Assembly: GCA_034670405.1 (NCBI GenBank)
Contig: JAXDDX010000178.1
Location: 558,001 to 622,000 of the forward strand
Length of the DNA stretch: 64,000 nucleotides
Direction of reading: 5' to 3'
Source of the DNA: Hoplostethus atlanticus
Lineage: Eukaryota; Chordata; Actinopteri; Trachichthyiformes; Trachichthyidae
Every line of letters begins with the position of its first letter. Positions within the stretch are counted from its first letter, which is position 1. Shown here in pieces: positions 35,131 to 47,100 of the stretch. Under the pieces are notes generated by a model, which was given only the letters and a program-made list of their open reading frames with translations, ran no database searches and was not told the DNA's origin. Both the position numbers and the translations under genes were made by a program.

Positions 35131-37569
35131 TGTCGTAGCAGAAGTTGAATACAGAAGGTCTTTTTATTATTTTGTGATTTGTGAGTTAATTTAACAAGGA
35201 CAATGTACATTAACATTTATGCTTGACTAGTTCTTAAGTGGTTCTCTAGTGGTTAAGATTCCCTTTTTGTGCCTAACTTTTAGTGTTCATACATATGTAA
35301 CAGTTTTATTTCATAGTAGCAAGTCCCATAACCTAAACTCAGTTTCTGTCTCAAACCCACGAGAGCCAACTCAACAGCACATCCCTGAATTAACAGAAAG
35401 GTAGCAAAGTGACTGAGTTTAATGGACTTCAAGTGTTGCGCTCACTCACTATAAACTCACTCCACACAATCATAAACCGACACCAGCGTGAGAGTCTGGG
35501 TCAGCCACGTGGTCCCGGGACACCAGTGTTACAGGAGCCGTTCGTGTAAGAAACCACCAGACCTTTTTATAGGGAGGAGTCTTCCCCGCTTTGTTTCCTT
35601 TTCTTCTTCTTTTTTTTTGTTCTGGATAGATTAATTACAGAGCACATGCACAGGATGAGTCGCACACAGTCTCAGCGTGATTTCCTTTTGTTCCATTGGT
35701 TGTACAAGCAAAACAAAAACAACTTAAATAAGTGGGTGCATGCACTATTTTCATCTAGTCTGTCTCGGGTCATTGTCCCTGCACAAGATCTGATCTCAGT
35801 ATAACAAACTCCTGTTGAAGCCTCTACATCACAAGTACATCGACCCAATCTTCAAATGAAGGCACTTGTGATTTCAGACACTTTCTAGTAAGAGCCTTGT
35901 GCCTTGCCACCAGCAGTATAGTACACACTTTCTTTTTTTTAATATCAGAGGTCAGTCTCCTCTTTCAACCCATTGATCTGGCAGCATGATGCACAACCGT
36001 GCCAATAGATTGATGCAATTTGAGAGCACACCTTTTGAATTAAATGAAAGGTAGTGTTTCTACCAGAGCAGAGAATTGCTTTGTCTTTGTTAGATTTCAT
36101 CATCTCTCATTTCCTTTTCAGCGTCTGTTTGAGGAATTATATTGCTTCCTTAAATAATAAAGAGAAGCGATTTTGTCTTCATACCACAATGATGTGTGAA
36201 CATTTGAATTACAAATGCTTTGAGTTATTTGAAATCTAAATCTACTCCTATTCGTTCCTGACGTGACTGTTAAGATATGCACGTTGATTCATAGCCGATC
36301 CCCGCCGTTAATAAATGACTGCATTTTTCATTTAGCTACGGCGTAATGATGATATGACCATTGTGTTTTTTTTTCCTCAGGGCTTTCTCTCTATGCCATC
36401 GAGAGTCAGGCATTGTGTTCAATGTTGACCGCTTTGATTGGAAAATGAAAACTCCTATCATAAATACCATAAAAGTAAGACTGGAAAAAAACCAACAAAG
36501 GTGTGACCCGGAGGAATGTTGTTTTTGCATTGCTCAAATTAAGGCAGCTTGCGTCAGTCAGGGAGGCAGTACTCTGTATAGCCTGAGCTGAATGTCAAAG
36601 AGGTGTTTTTGGCTGGACGCACCCGGGGCTTGCTAGAGGCCTGCCAACCACCGTTGCTGACCCTCAGACCCTCATCTTCCTCCTTCCAGTGGACACACAT
36701 CTGTTGACAGTGTGGATGCGAGAGCGTGGGGCTATACGTTGAGCTGTGTACACAGGGAGATCGGAAATTGTGAACAGCAATAAAGAGAATGAGTGTCAAT
36801 GATGCTGCACAGAGGCAGAGCTAGGATCAGTTGTTCTATCACACAGATAATGGCAAGTGGAGTCTTTTCTCTATATTGTCTGCAGTGTTGATAGGGATCA
36901 GTAAATGGGTCATGGCCGCCTGCTCAACAGAATTTGTAAAAAAAATTAAAAATAAATTGGTACCTTAAAGCTAAATTAGTCGTGTTGATACACTCCAGTA
37001 AAAAGATTTTCCTGCTGCACTCCATGTCGCCTATCTCTCTCCTGTCGAAAAGTGAACCCATCATCTCCTTAACCCTGAAGGGAAGCTCACAGCTCATTTG
37101 TGGGACAGAACAGTCCACCAAGAGCTGAGAGTTGTTGAGAGCAATGCAGGAATAAATGGATTTAAATCTCCAATATGCAGGGAGTGTTTGTGTGCTTTTC
37201 ACCCAGGATCGGTCCTGAAATAAGACACACTTGTGTCAACAAAGACCGACAACTGAAATTAATCTTGATGGTTGCCACGCTGAAAATCAACACGAGGCAA
37301 TGAAAAATGTTGCAATGATCTAGCGTATTTACATCAGATAAGAATGAGGTCAGCAAGGCGTGTATGTTTATAATGCTGCTGGATACTTTTCTCCAATGAA
37401 GCAGCTGCCAATAGCAGCGCTGAAGCAAAATCAATTATTCTGATGGGGAATGCAATAAGATACTAAGTGAATCTGTGAATCTGATACTAAAGGGAAAAAA
37501 TGTGTCTCTATCATATAGTTGAAGAATAATACTATGAAATAAACTATGAACATAATGTTCAGATAAAGT

Positions 37570-38140
37570 CCCACTCCTTAGTAAAACAATGACACATGCA
37601 ATCATACGGCCCAGAGTTCCTGACAGAAAGTACTTCCTTGATAAGCTGTCATGATGTTTTGAGGTTATGATTGATCTGGCTTAGGAAAAGAAAAGGTTGT
37701 ATGGTCGCTGTGGTCGATAGTGAACAAATCTATGGCCTGTGCGCTGTTGACAACATCTGCAAATCCATCTAAAATATATTTTGGGCAAATACAGATTTTA
37801 ACCTTTTTAAAAAAAAAATATTTTATATACTTTTTAATTCATATATATATTTTGAACCATATTCTGAAGGTGAAATGTATTTTTTTCTGTATATTCTCTG
37901 TGTCTCTGTGTTCCCCATATTTCTCCAAATGTTAACTGACTGTAATGCTGACTCACTCGTTTACTAAAACAATGACAGCGTCACTCATACAACCCAGTTC
38001 CTGAAAGAATATACTTCCTTGATAATCAGTCATGACTGGTTATAGTCAAGCTGGCCGAGCAAATAAATGGTTGTTCTGTCTTCTGGGAGCTTTCATGTGA
38101 CTGGTTATAAACCAACTGATGCCACATGGTCACTGTGGAA
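37570..38140. repeat. Diverged local direct duplication
   Basis: A segment from about 37570 (TAAAACAATGACA, CAATCATACGGCCCAG, TACTTCCTTGATAA, TGTCATGA) recurs from about 37960 with the same word order (TAAAACAATGACA, ACTCATACAACCCAG, TACTTCCTTGATAA, AGTCATGA). TGGTCGCTGTGG in the first copy corresponds to TGGTCACTGTGG in the second. The spacing is about 385 bases. It could be an old tandem duplication or two copies of one unnamed repeat. Confidence 0.65.
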
Positions 38141-38265
38141 AAAGATATGAATCAGTATTATTTTGTAGTAATAGTAGTTTGTAGCACATTTAAAAATCTG
38201 TCAGTTTTGTCCTCCCTAAATTAAGGTAATCTAGAGTTTAGTTGAACACTTATTTGCCAGACTAC

Positions 38266-38489
38266 ATTAGATTAGATTAGATTAGATTACATGGTTCTTT
38301 ATTGTCCCTGAGGGGAAATTGCAATTAAGCAGCAGAACAAAGCAAGAGAGAGGCACACGTCACTATACAATAAACATGTTTAAGGATGAAGGTTGTATAA
38401 AAAATATACAAAAAATATACAAAAGAAAATGTACAAGGTAGTACAAGAAATAATAATTTAGTGCAATTTACAGTTGTGCAATTTGGTCG

Positions 38490-38525
<36 letters not shown>

Positions 38526-39392
38526 TTGTGTGGCAAGAGCAGTTCTGAGAAGGTCTTCGAGGCTTCTGTATCAAGCGTAACATCACTAGCTGAAGGAGCT
38601 TCTCAGCCCGTTCATCTCATCATAGAGGGTCTGGTAGAACATCCCAGTCTGGTAGAACATGCGGAGCAGCCTGTTACACACATTGAATGATCTGAGCCTC
38701 CTCAGGAAGTACAGTCTGCTCTGACCTTTCCTGTAGAGGACATCAGTGTTGTCTGACCAGTCCAGTTTATTGTTGAGGTGCACCCCCAGGAACTTGTAAG
38801 ATTCCACCACCTCCACCTCCTCACCCTGGAGGATCACAGGTGGTGGTGGTCGCCTCTTGTTTCAACGGAAGTCTACCACAAGGTCTCTTGTCTTGCTGAC
38901 ATTGAGCTGTAGGTGGTTGTTGTCGCACCATCCGACGAACCTCTCCACCAGACTCCTGTACTCATCCTCATTGTCCTCGTTGATGGATGAATCATCCGAG
39001 AACTTCTGGAGATGAGTAGACCCAGAGTTGAATCTAAAGTCTGAGTTGTAGAGGGTGAACAAGAATGGCGACAGTACCGTTCCCTGGGGTACACCCGTGT
39101 TGCTCACCAGCATATCCGACATGGTGCTCTGTAGACAAACAAACAAAGTGTGATCTACCTGACGTGATCTACCTGCATGGCTGCAGGAGGCTGCATGGTG
39201 TTGAATGCACTGGAGAAGTCAAAAAACATGATTCTCGCAGTGCTCCCAGGCCTCTCCAGGTGAGAGTACGCCTTATGCAGCATGTAGGTGATGGCGTCGA
39301 CAATTCCCAGTATGTGAACTGCAGAGGGTCCAGAGAGGTTGCCACTAGTGGCTTCAGGTGCTGCAGGACCAACCTCTCAAAGATCTTCATAA
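38266..39392 (-). mobile_element. Broken LINE (CR1/L2/Rex-type) reverse-transcriptase fragment
   Basis: On the minus strand the order is KIFERLVLQHLKPLVATSLDPLQF (given here only as a family block), then a frameshifted FFDFSSAFNT region, VPQGTVLSPFLFTLY, FSDDS (the FADD catalytic box) and RFVGWCDNNHLQLNVSKTR. YKFLGVHLNNKLDW and SRLYFLRRL follow. Stops and frameshifts separate the blocks, and about 35 residues before VPQG are missing. The 3' end has TTTCCCCTCAGGGACAATAA followed by TCTAA units (ATTAG on the plus strand, 38266-38288). It is a dead, 5'-truncated copy. Confidence 0.85.
38492..38523. repeat. GT microsatellite inside the LINE 3' region
   Basis: A run of about 15 GT units within the 3' untranslated part of the reverse-oriented LINE fragment. 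Confidence 0.9.
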
Positions 39393-40469
39393 TACATTAC
39401 CAGTGGGGTAATGTAAGGATGAACTTGAGAAAACTGTATTTTTCCCACAGTTTTTTGTGTATTGTGTCATAAAATTGATTATTATGCAACTTCTAAAGTA
39501 GACACCTTCAATACACACTACCTGTAATTTGGTGAATATTATATATATATAAAACAAATATGTGTCGTTTGTTAGTCAAAACTCCATTGGACATCACATT
39601 TTATGAAAATGTGGAATTTCTGAGGCTAGGTTTGACAAAGCTACACATTCTGGCTTTTGGACATTCTTGGCTAAGCCATTGTGTAACTCAATGAAAACCC
39701 ATCCAACAGTAAAAGCCACATTATCAATTTACTAAACACACTTGGTAGATATGGGAAAGTCAAATATGAGTCAAATATTTCCTTTGTTTGTACCACAGAG
39801 GCTAAAGTTGGGCTTGTTCAACTGTTCAGTAGAGGTTTACTAGGGAATTTCTTTCATTCCTATCATGTCAATTTTTAACTTAAATTGATTTCTTGACCCT
39901 GCAAACACACCCATAGTCTCTGTTCGTTTCATAATTATGGTTAAAAAACAAAAATTGAACAGCGGAAATCCCAGATCCAGATCACCACCAATTGTTCCTT
40001 GGCCCAAAGTCCATCTGTCCACCAAATATCATGGAAATCAATTCACAGGTTTTTCAGATATTCTGCCAAAAGACAGACAAACTAACCAAGAGAACATAAC
40101 ATAACTTTCTTTTGGTTTACCCAGCATCCGTTTGATACGAACAAGGCACAACTTCCTAGTTTGGAAAGTTCCAAATATGTAGCGGGGAACTTTCCATGCT
40201 AACTAACTAACATGTTGGCTTGGTGTAGAAATGGTGGCAGCCTGGAACAAAACAAGACATCATTTAGCTTGCTGGTAAACCTACTAGCTAACGGAACAAA
40301 TTCTAAATAAACTATCCTATGTAACACTACACTATTCAAAACAATCACAAAGTACGTACATTTGTCATATCCTCAGAAACTCTTCTCACCTAATCTGTGC
40401 AATCAATTATTAATTAAGTTAAATTATGTTCCTGGTTGCAGAACAGTGAACCAGTTTTTTATTCTCTTA

Positions 40470-40590
40470 CAGATTGTCTAGGGGTCATGGGAGTTTGATA
40501 AGCCTATCTCCATGCAATTTGTGGATTTAGAAAAGGTTTACAACCGCGTTCCCTGAGATCTCCTGTGGGAGGTGCCGTGGAGTAAACAGC
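40470..40590 (+). mobile_element. Second short LINE remnant
   Basis: Translation gives FVDLEKVYNRVP, then a stop, then DLLWEVPW. This resembles the reverse-transcriptase block VDLEKAFDRVPRxxLWxxL of fish LINEs. Only this piece remains. It ends about 30 bases before the TIR transposon, which may have inserted into it. Confidence 0.6.
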
Positions 40591-40620
40591 TTTTGGTTCC
40601 TGTACACATTATTGGCATTA

Positions 40621-41704
40621 CAGTTTTTTACAATCGTTTTCACACTTGTCTCAATACCATGTCCACTTCTTCAAAACTCTTCACACAGTGTGCTTTTGAA
40701 ACACACACCTGAGCACATCAGTTAACCTTTGGTGCAAAAGTGACTCATGCTGCCGTAACTATAACATATGCTTTCTCCCATAAGACTACTTTGTCACTCA
40801 ATGTACAATGAACTAAAAAACACAAACAACTTGGAGCATTGCAAAATGCATATATTATGTGTTTCCCTTTCCTCTATTTTTGCATCCACAAATATTTCAA
40901 GCCAAGCAGCTAAAGAAACTTTTGATCTGTTGGTTTGCCTCTCACAATATATGTCATGACTGAGTGTGGTAAATTTACAGTAAACTGTAAATGAATGATT
41001 GTTTTACTGTATCGAAAACCCAGAATAACAATTTTTACTGTGTAATGTAAAACAATATATGATAAAGAAACAAATTACAAAAGCAACAGTATTCTTCAGG
41101 GGATTTACTATATTTTGCCATTTGTTCTCACAGTGCAATATACTGTAGTTCAGAAAAGAAAAATACAATACAATCAATTACTCAAAATACATTACAATCA
41201 ATAACAAAAAATACCAAATAGCAATATTTTCCCTATATACATGCACATTTCAATGCAAGTATGACCACTTTTGTATAGATGGTAACAAGGCTACAAACAA
41301 AAAAACTGAATAAACTGAATAAACTTTCTGCTAAAATCAGAATAATCTGTTTTACGTATTTCAAGCGTATAGTTTCATTTGTCTGTCAAAATGCAACATA
41401 TTTCCATCCACAGTGATCAGAATTTTGTTGGGTTTTGAACTGAAAGTTAACTGTTTTGAACAGAGTATCTAAATGTCTGCAAAATCTGCTGTAGTTGTAC
41501 AGAATCTTGCTGGTGGTGAACACTGACTGAGAGAGGTATTCATGAATTTTGGAAGAAGTGGTGATTGAATGCCTCTTGTATCAAAGCAATGCAAAAGTAT
41601 ACACAGTTTAGTTCACATAGTCTACTGATATGGTGAATGTGTTAAGTGTTTTGAAAAAGTGGACATGGTATTGAGACAAGTGTGAAAACGATTGTAAAAA
41701 ACTG
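40621..41704. mobile_element. Non-autonomous Tc1/mariner-superfamily DNA transposon, 1084 bp
   Basis: The first 48 bases (CAGTTTTTTACAATCGTTTT...) are an exact inverted match to the last 48. Similarity extends to about 65 bases on each side. The element is flanked by TA at 40619-40620 and 41705-41706, the target duplication of the Tc1/mariner/pogo superfamily. Its interior is AT-rich with no transposase-length open frame, so it must have been moved in trans. It ends about 165 bases before the mucin TATA-like box. Confidence 0.85.
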
Positions 41705-41870
41705 TAAGTCAAGTTTATTTACAGCTGAGTATGACGCATTTTCCTATCCTATGTTATCACTATCATATTTCTCTAATATTCCTACAGTGAGTCAGGTTGG
41801 TTACTCAGTAGTCAGTTTATAGGAGCCGTATTGTTCTTGTGTGATACTTTGCAGAGCAATAAAGCGACAG

Positions 41871-42083
41871 TATAATAATGACTGACACGGGAGCCGCCCC
41901 TATGAGGGGAGGGGCTAAGCTCTTAATGCTGTGACAGGCTGCAGCTCCCAGACGGACCCACCTGTGGCAGGCACCGACAGCCTGCAAGCAAAGTGCGCAT
42001 CCAGCAGCACCGTTACTCCGGCAGCCTACGGGATTTAGACAGACAAACCTTTATTCTCCAAACTCGCACCAAAGGCTTGAAAA
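41871..42083 (+). promoter_or_regulatory. Probable mucin promoter and 5' UTR
   Basis: A TATA-like TATAATA at 41871 is followed by two GC-rich boxes, CCGCCCCTA and GAGGGGAGGGGC (about 41895-41920), that resemble SP1/KLF sites. The start codon follows at 42084. A transcription start near 41900 is inferred. Confidence 0.45.
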
Positions 42084-42135
42084 ATGTTACTCTGTTATCT
42101 GACTGTCGTCTTTCTCCTGGGCACTGTCGCTAAAG
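42084..42135 (+). CDS. muc13: Mucin exon 1 (signal peptide)
   Basis: 52 bases encoding MLLCYLTVVFLLGTVAK with a split Gly codon. It is a short hydrophobic signal peptide, with donor AAAG|GTGAGT. The ATG is the first in the inferred 5' UTR and its phase agrees with exon 2, 7.9 kb downstream. Confidence 0.8.
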
Positions 42136-44142
42136 GTGAGTCAAGTTTTATTTCCTGCGTTTAACTTTTAACCCATAGTGAAAAAAAACAAAACAGTTTA
42201 CATACTTCAGAATATGTATATATGTTTTTAAAATGTATGTATCAAAAATGTATTTATGTAGTTTATGCGAAATATAATTTGGACACTGGAAATACATTTT
42301 CTACATTTTACTATTGACAATATATATCTAAGTATATCCAAAACCTGTTTTGTCCATTCTAAATATATATTTCAAATGAATTTCATTTAACATGTACAAA
42401 TACATTTTCTATAGATCTTGAAATATATCAATAAGCATATTAAATGTCCTTTTCTGGGTTCAAATAGATTCTTATTAAAGAATTAGATTAGTTCAATTCA
42501 ATCATTAGACATAAACCCATAATATTGAAAGAAAATGGACATGATTTCACTGGCAAAAATCTCCTCTTAAAATCAACTTTGGCTAATATGTGTGTATACA
42601 GAATGTATGTTTTAGTGTGCTTTGAAATGTTTTGTATGAGAAAATGTCTGTGGACAGTGAGGGAGGTTTATTAAGATTAATTTGAGTGTCATTTGATACT
42701 AGACAGCAACTGCTGCAACCATCATTACAACTGATATTACACCATTCTATTATGAATAATATGGTGATAATGGTGTCGTTCTCAATTCAAGTATTTTAAA
42801 TAAAACAAACCCTATCCTCTTATTATCGTAGATTCTCTAGAACGTGTTTCAGGGGCTTCCCATACCTCTCCGAATAGTAAGTTAAGTCTTAAACACTGAC
42901 TCACTGCTCCTCCAGTGTGACTCAAAACTACGGGGGTGGACAGATGCCAGAGACGAGGCACCGGTCAAACAACGCCCGGTTCCCTAAAGTACAACACACT
43001 CCAGCAAAGTTTATTCTGAGTGCACAGTGGTGCCTTCAACAGCGTGGCGAAGTTGCCTGAGGAATGTTGATGAGCACCCTACAACATGGAGTCGCTGTAC
43101 TGTAGTTAAATCCATCGGTCATCCCCGTCTCATTTAGAACCGCATCACAGCGTGTTAAAGCCTAGAGGGATCGGGGAAAGGCCGAGGGTTAAAGGTTGCC
43201 GTACGCTAAGACTGTCTTCACTGTCATGTGCCATAGCTTCGCTAGCTGCTGCTACCCCCGGGGGGGGGGTTGTTTTTGTGGTTCCCCTCTTGTCATGTGT
43301 TTAAGGAGCTACTTGTAGAGAAAGGGAGGGAGAGAGAGAGAGGAAGACAGGGGTTGAAGGAGGCTCCAGTATGGGGCATGACGGAGTGTGTCTGAGGCAG
43401 CAGTAAAGAGCTGCAGATGAAAGGACCTCCTGAGGGGTCACGATCAACCTGCCCCGAGTCTGGCGCCGCACATGCATTTGCTTGTGCCTCCCCTCCCCCC
43501 CCCCCCCCCCCCCCCATGAAAAATCCTCCAGAAATAGGAAAAGACTGCGCTAAATGCCTGCCTCTCGTCTCTCTATTTTCGCCTCCCTGTGCTTCCGCTC
43601 TCCCTCTTGTCAGGCCACATATGTTGTACGTCTCCTCCACATGTGTCATGCTTTGGCGGTGAGTCATCATTATGTCATTGGGCAGAGCACGCAAGGTCTG
43701 CACAGGAGTGAACGGGATGGCGGCGCGAATGCAAAAGGCCAGATCTCCCCTTTGGTAATAAATGGCTGTTATCAGTGGCAGAAGTAAACGAGGAGGTCAG
43801 TTTCAATTACTGTGCATCTCTGCATAGTCCAGGTGGAGGCAGATCCTGGTCTGGTTCCTGTTCATCTAGTCAGCAGAGAGGGGAAATCCTCATTGCTGCA
43901 CACCACCTAATAATGCTATTGTTCATCTGCGTATCACTCAGCTCCCCCTCCGCTTGTTTCTGTGTAATATTGCTAATTGATGGGCTCTCAGTGGAGGCTG
44001 CCTGTGGCTCAGCCATTAAGCCTCCCTCTAATTGTTGATTCACTTCTCAGCATTACCTTCGGCACATCACCCACTCCCACCTGCCTGCAATTCCATCCGT
44101 TTTTAAATGTACACTGTTTTCTCAGCTGTATCTCTCTCTCTC

Positions 44143-44179
<37 letters not shown>

Positions 44180-47100
44180 GTGTCACTCTGTCCCTGTCGT
44201 ATCCTGTTGGATTAGACCTGCTCCAGGGCAGTAAATCTCACTCTGTAATTGGAAAGCATGTGCTGGCGGAGCTTTAATAGGATATGATATGTGCAGAGGC
44301 CCTGCGAGTGAGCTCTGCTCCACGGAGCCATCTGTTACCTCAGGGTTACAGGAGAGAGCTCTGTTTGCTCAGATAGGGCGAAGACGTACACTCCACTCCC
44401 TGTGAAGGAAAAGGAACTTTGACATAAAACGAAACTGGGAGCAGATATCAGATCAGCTTCTGTTTGTTCATTTGTCCCCTGTGCTGCTCTGTGTGTCCTT
44501 CTGTACTCCGGCTCCCTTACTTCCCCACTGCGACTGCTTATTTGTGTGTGATTAAGCGTGTGTGTGTGTGTGTGTGTCTATCTGTCTGCCTGTATATGTG
44601 CATCAGGCAACAGGCCCTTCCTGCCAACAGCAGGAAGAGTCACAGTCCCGGAACAGATGACATTCGTGTGCAAGCCGTCTGCAGATGTGTCGGTCCGGAT
44701 GGAAGAGACCGAAGACTAGCTGCGCCAGAGAGTTTGAATCAAGTTGAATGCTACACAGCGTTGTCGCTGTATTTATAGATCAGGGAATCTCACTGGCTTT
44801 TGGCTAACAGGAAACTTATAGACTACTTCTTGAAAAACACAATGAAATTACAAAAGAGTGAAATTACTTTGGGTAGCTAAGATAGCCAATATTTGTGCTT
44901 GTTCATGAAATTGCCCAGGGACTGCATGAAATAAACTCAATGTTATCCTTAGCTTAGGCAACAGCTGCTTTACTACAACTTATTGGTTGTAGGGTCCTCC
45001 CTCCCTCCCTCTTCTCTTGCTCCCTTCAGCCTTGGACACCCATCGTCCAGACTAAGGTCTAGGTAGAAATGTCAAATATGTCCTTCAGTGTCCTCCAAAA
45101 TACACCCCTGCGTTACGAGACGTTGGCGTGTGCGCCCGTTGACACGCGACGCTCAGCCGGATCGCCAAACCCTTTTCGAAAATGAAAGCTCCTGCTCATT
45201 CTCTACGAGGTAGGGCCACCCCTGGTGAACTGGCGTCAGCTGCGTTGCTTTGATGTGGCGCCTGTGGCTGCAGAGAAACTCAGCCCTCAGGCCACGTCGT
45301 CCCTCAGCAAAGGACACTGAAGGAAGCTGACCTGACTCCGTTGTAGTGGACGTGTTCGTGTGTGTGTGTGTGTGTTTTTGTGCTGGCATGCCACGAGGTT
45401 GCAATGCAGAGATCTTTAAATACCAGGAGGTCATAAAGCAGTATGTAAGAAATGTTCACTCTCATTAGCTGCCGATGGGAGCAGCAGTGTGACGGTTAAT
45501 GAAGTTGTACTCCAGCAGCGTAACATGCCTGCTACATTCTCTCCTTTGATGGGCTTGTTTCAGATGTCACGCTGTAGCATTTCTAATGGGCAGCATTGCC
45601 GGTGCTGCGCGACACACCACCTCCGCTAAAGGTTAGCTCTCCACATGTCTACGCTCGGCCTTCCTAATGAGATCCTGGCTGTTGGCCCCCGAGGCTCTTC
45701 CTGACTATGTCGGGTCACAACCTGCCAGTTCATCTCCTGCTCCGTGTGCATTCTTTAACAAGTAGCAGGTCTGTCTTTCTGCACAGTGCTGCTGGATGTA
45801 ATAAAGAACTATTTCAGGAGCGCGCTTCCCCCCTGTAATCCCTAACCATGAGCTGGAATTGTCTCATGGCAACCCCAGGAAACTAAGAGAGAGCGGCGTC
45901 TGCAGCTCTCCCTCCTGGGAATTAGAGGCCGTCTCCCATCGGCAACAGGCGAGGATTTAGTCCTGGGGCGGCGGCTGTGCGGACGGGCGGTCAGGACGTG
46001 GCACAAGGGGGACTGGATCTGACAGTCACTTAGTTCATGAACAGGTACTTCACCGGAGTGCTATTGTGTCGCGTGCATGGAAAGCGCCCTAAGTGCAATG
46101 CCGCGCTGCACTACGAGTCTCTCTCTTTGTCTCTCGTGCTCGTTAGCGGTTTGAAGTGAGGCGAAGCTTTGACAGCTGGCAGCAGACGTCTCCCTTGGCA
46201 ACAGATACACTCCCACACTGCACCGCGCTGCCGCCGGGGGGGGGCTCCGGCCTCTGCTCATCGCTGCTCTATTCTCTTCCTGTGTAGTGAAAGGGAAGGA
46301 GAGAGTGAGGGAGGCGAAGAGAGGCGCGGCGGCCTGTGACCGTATTCAACGTGCTCTGCTTGTATGGTTACAATGATTTGTCAGCAGTGGCAGGTATGGA
46401 GTAAGACTGGGACCAGGACTAGTTAAACCGGACCTCCTGATCCACATCCTCCTGAGTGTGTGTTCGCGGGCGACCTTAGACCCACTTGTAGCCCTGCCTC
46501 ACCCCGTCATCCCTTTTGTGTCTGCTGGGGATTATCCGGCTGTAGGTTAAATCCTTGGTGACGAGGCTCCTTGTTTCTTCAATACTGCAACACTCCAACA
46601 GTACTGCCAATTCACATTGTCTCCTGTGGTGTGTGCCTGGGTTTCTTAAACCTTTTCCAGCACGGGACCCAAAGTGGCTTTACTGTTGACACGGGCGGCG
46701 ACCAGAGGTGGCAAAAGTACACACATTCTTTACTCAAGTAGAAGTACAGATACTTATGTAAAAAAACGACTCTGGTAAAAGTAGAAGTACTGATTCAACT
46801 TCTTTACTTAAGTAAAAGTCAAAAAGTACAGGCTCTGAAATGTACTCAAAGTATAAAAGTTAAAAGTAGTAGTAGTGTTCTTAGAGCCGACAACTTCAAA
46901 CATGTCTCTTAAATAAGGCCTTGCTTCTCTGAATCTGCTCCGGCGGCAATGTTGGCTGGTTCACTTTCATCCATGTCGCTTCTAGTTCTCCCTGCACGGA
47001 CATCACATTCACTGGACGCCTTTTCTCCGCGGTCGACTCTCCCTCTCGTCTCCCTCTTTTACGTCTTTTACGTTGTTTTCCTGTTGTTACGTCTGTCGTA

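Larger units (their letters stand above)
34851..41870. other. Intergenic region between znf281 and the mucin gene
   Basis: It contains a CTCF-like word at 35113-35130 and a diverged local direct duplication (about 37570-37715 and 37950-38140). It also holds a reverse-oriented LINE fragment (38266-39392), a short second LINE remnant (about 40470-40590) and a TIR transposon (40621-41704). No exon was recognised. Confidence 0.6.
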
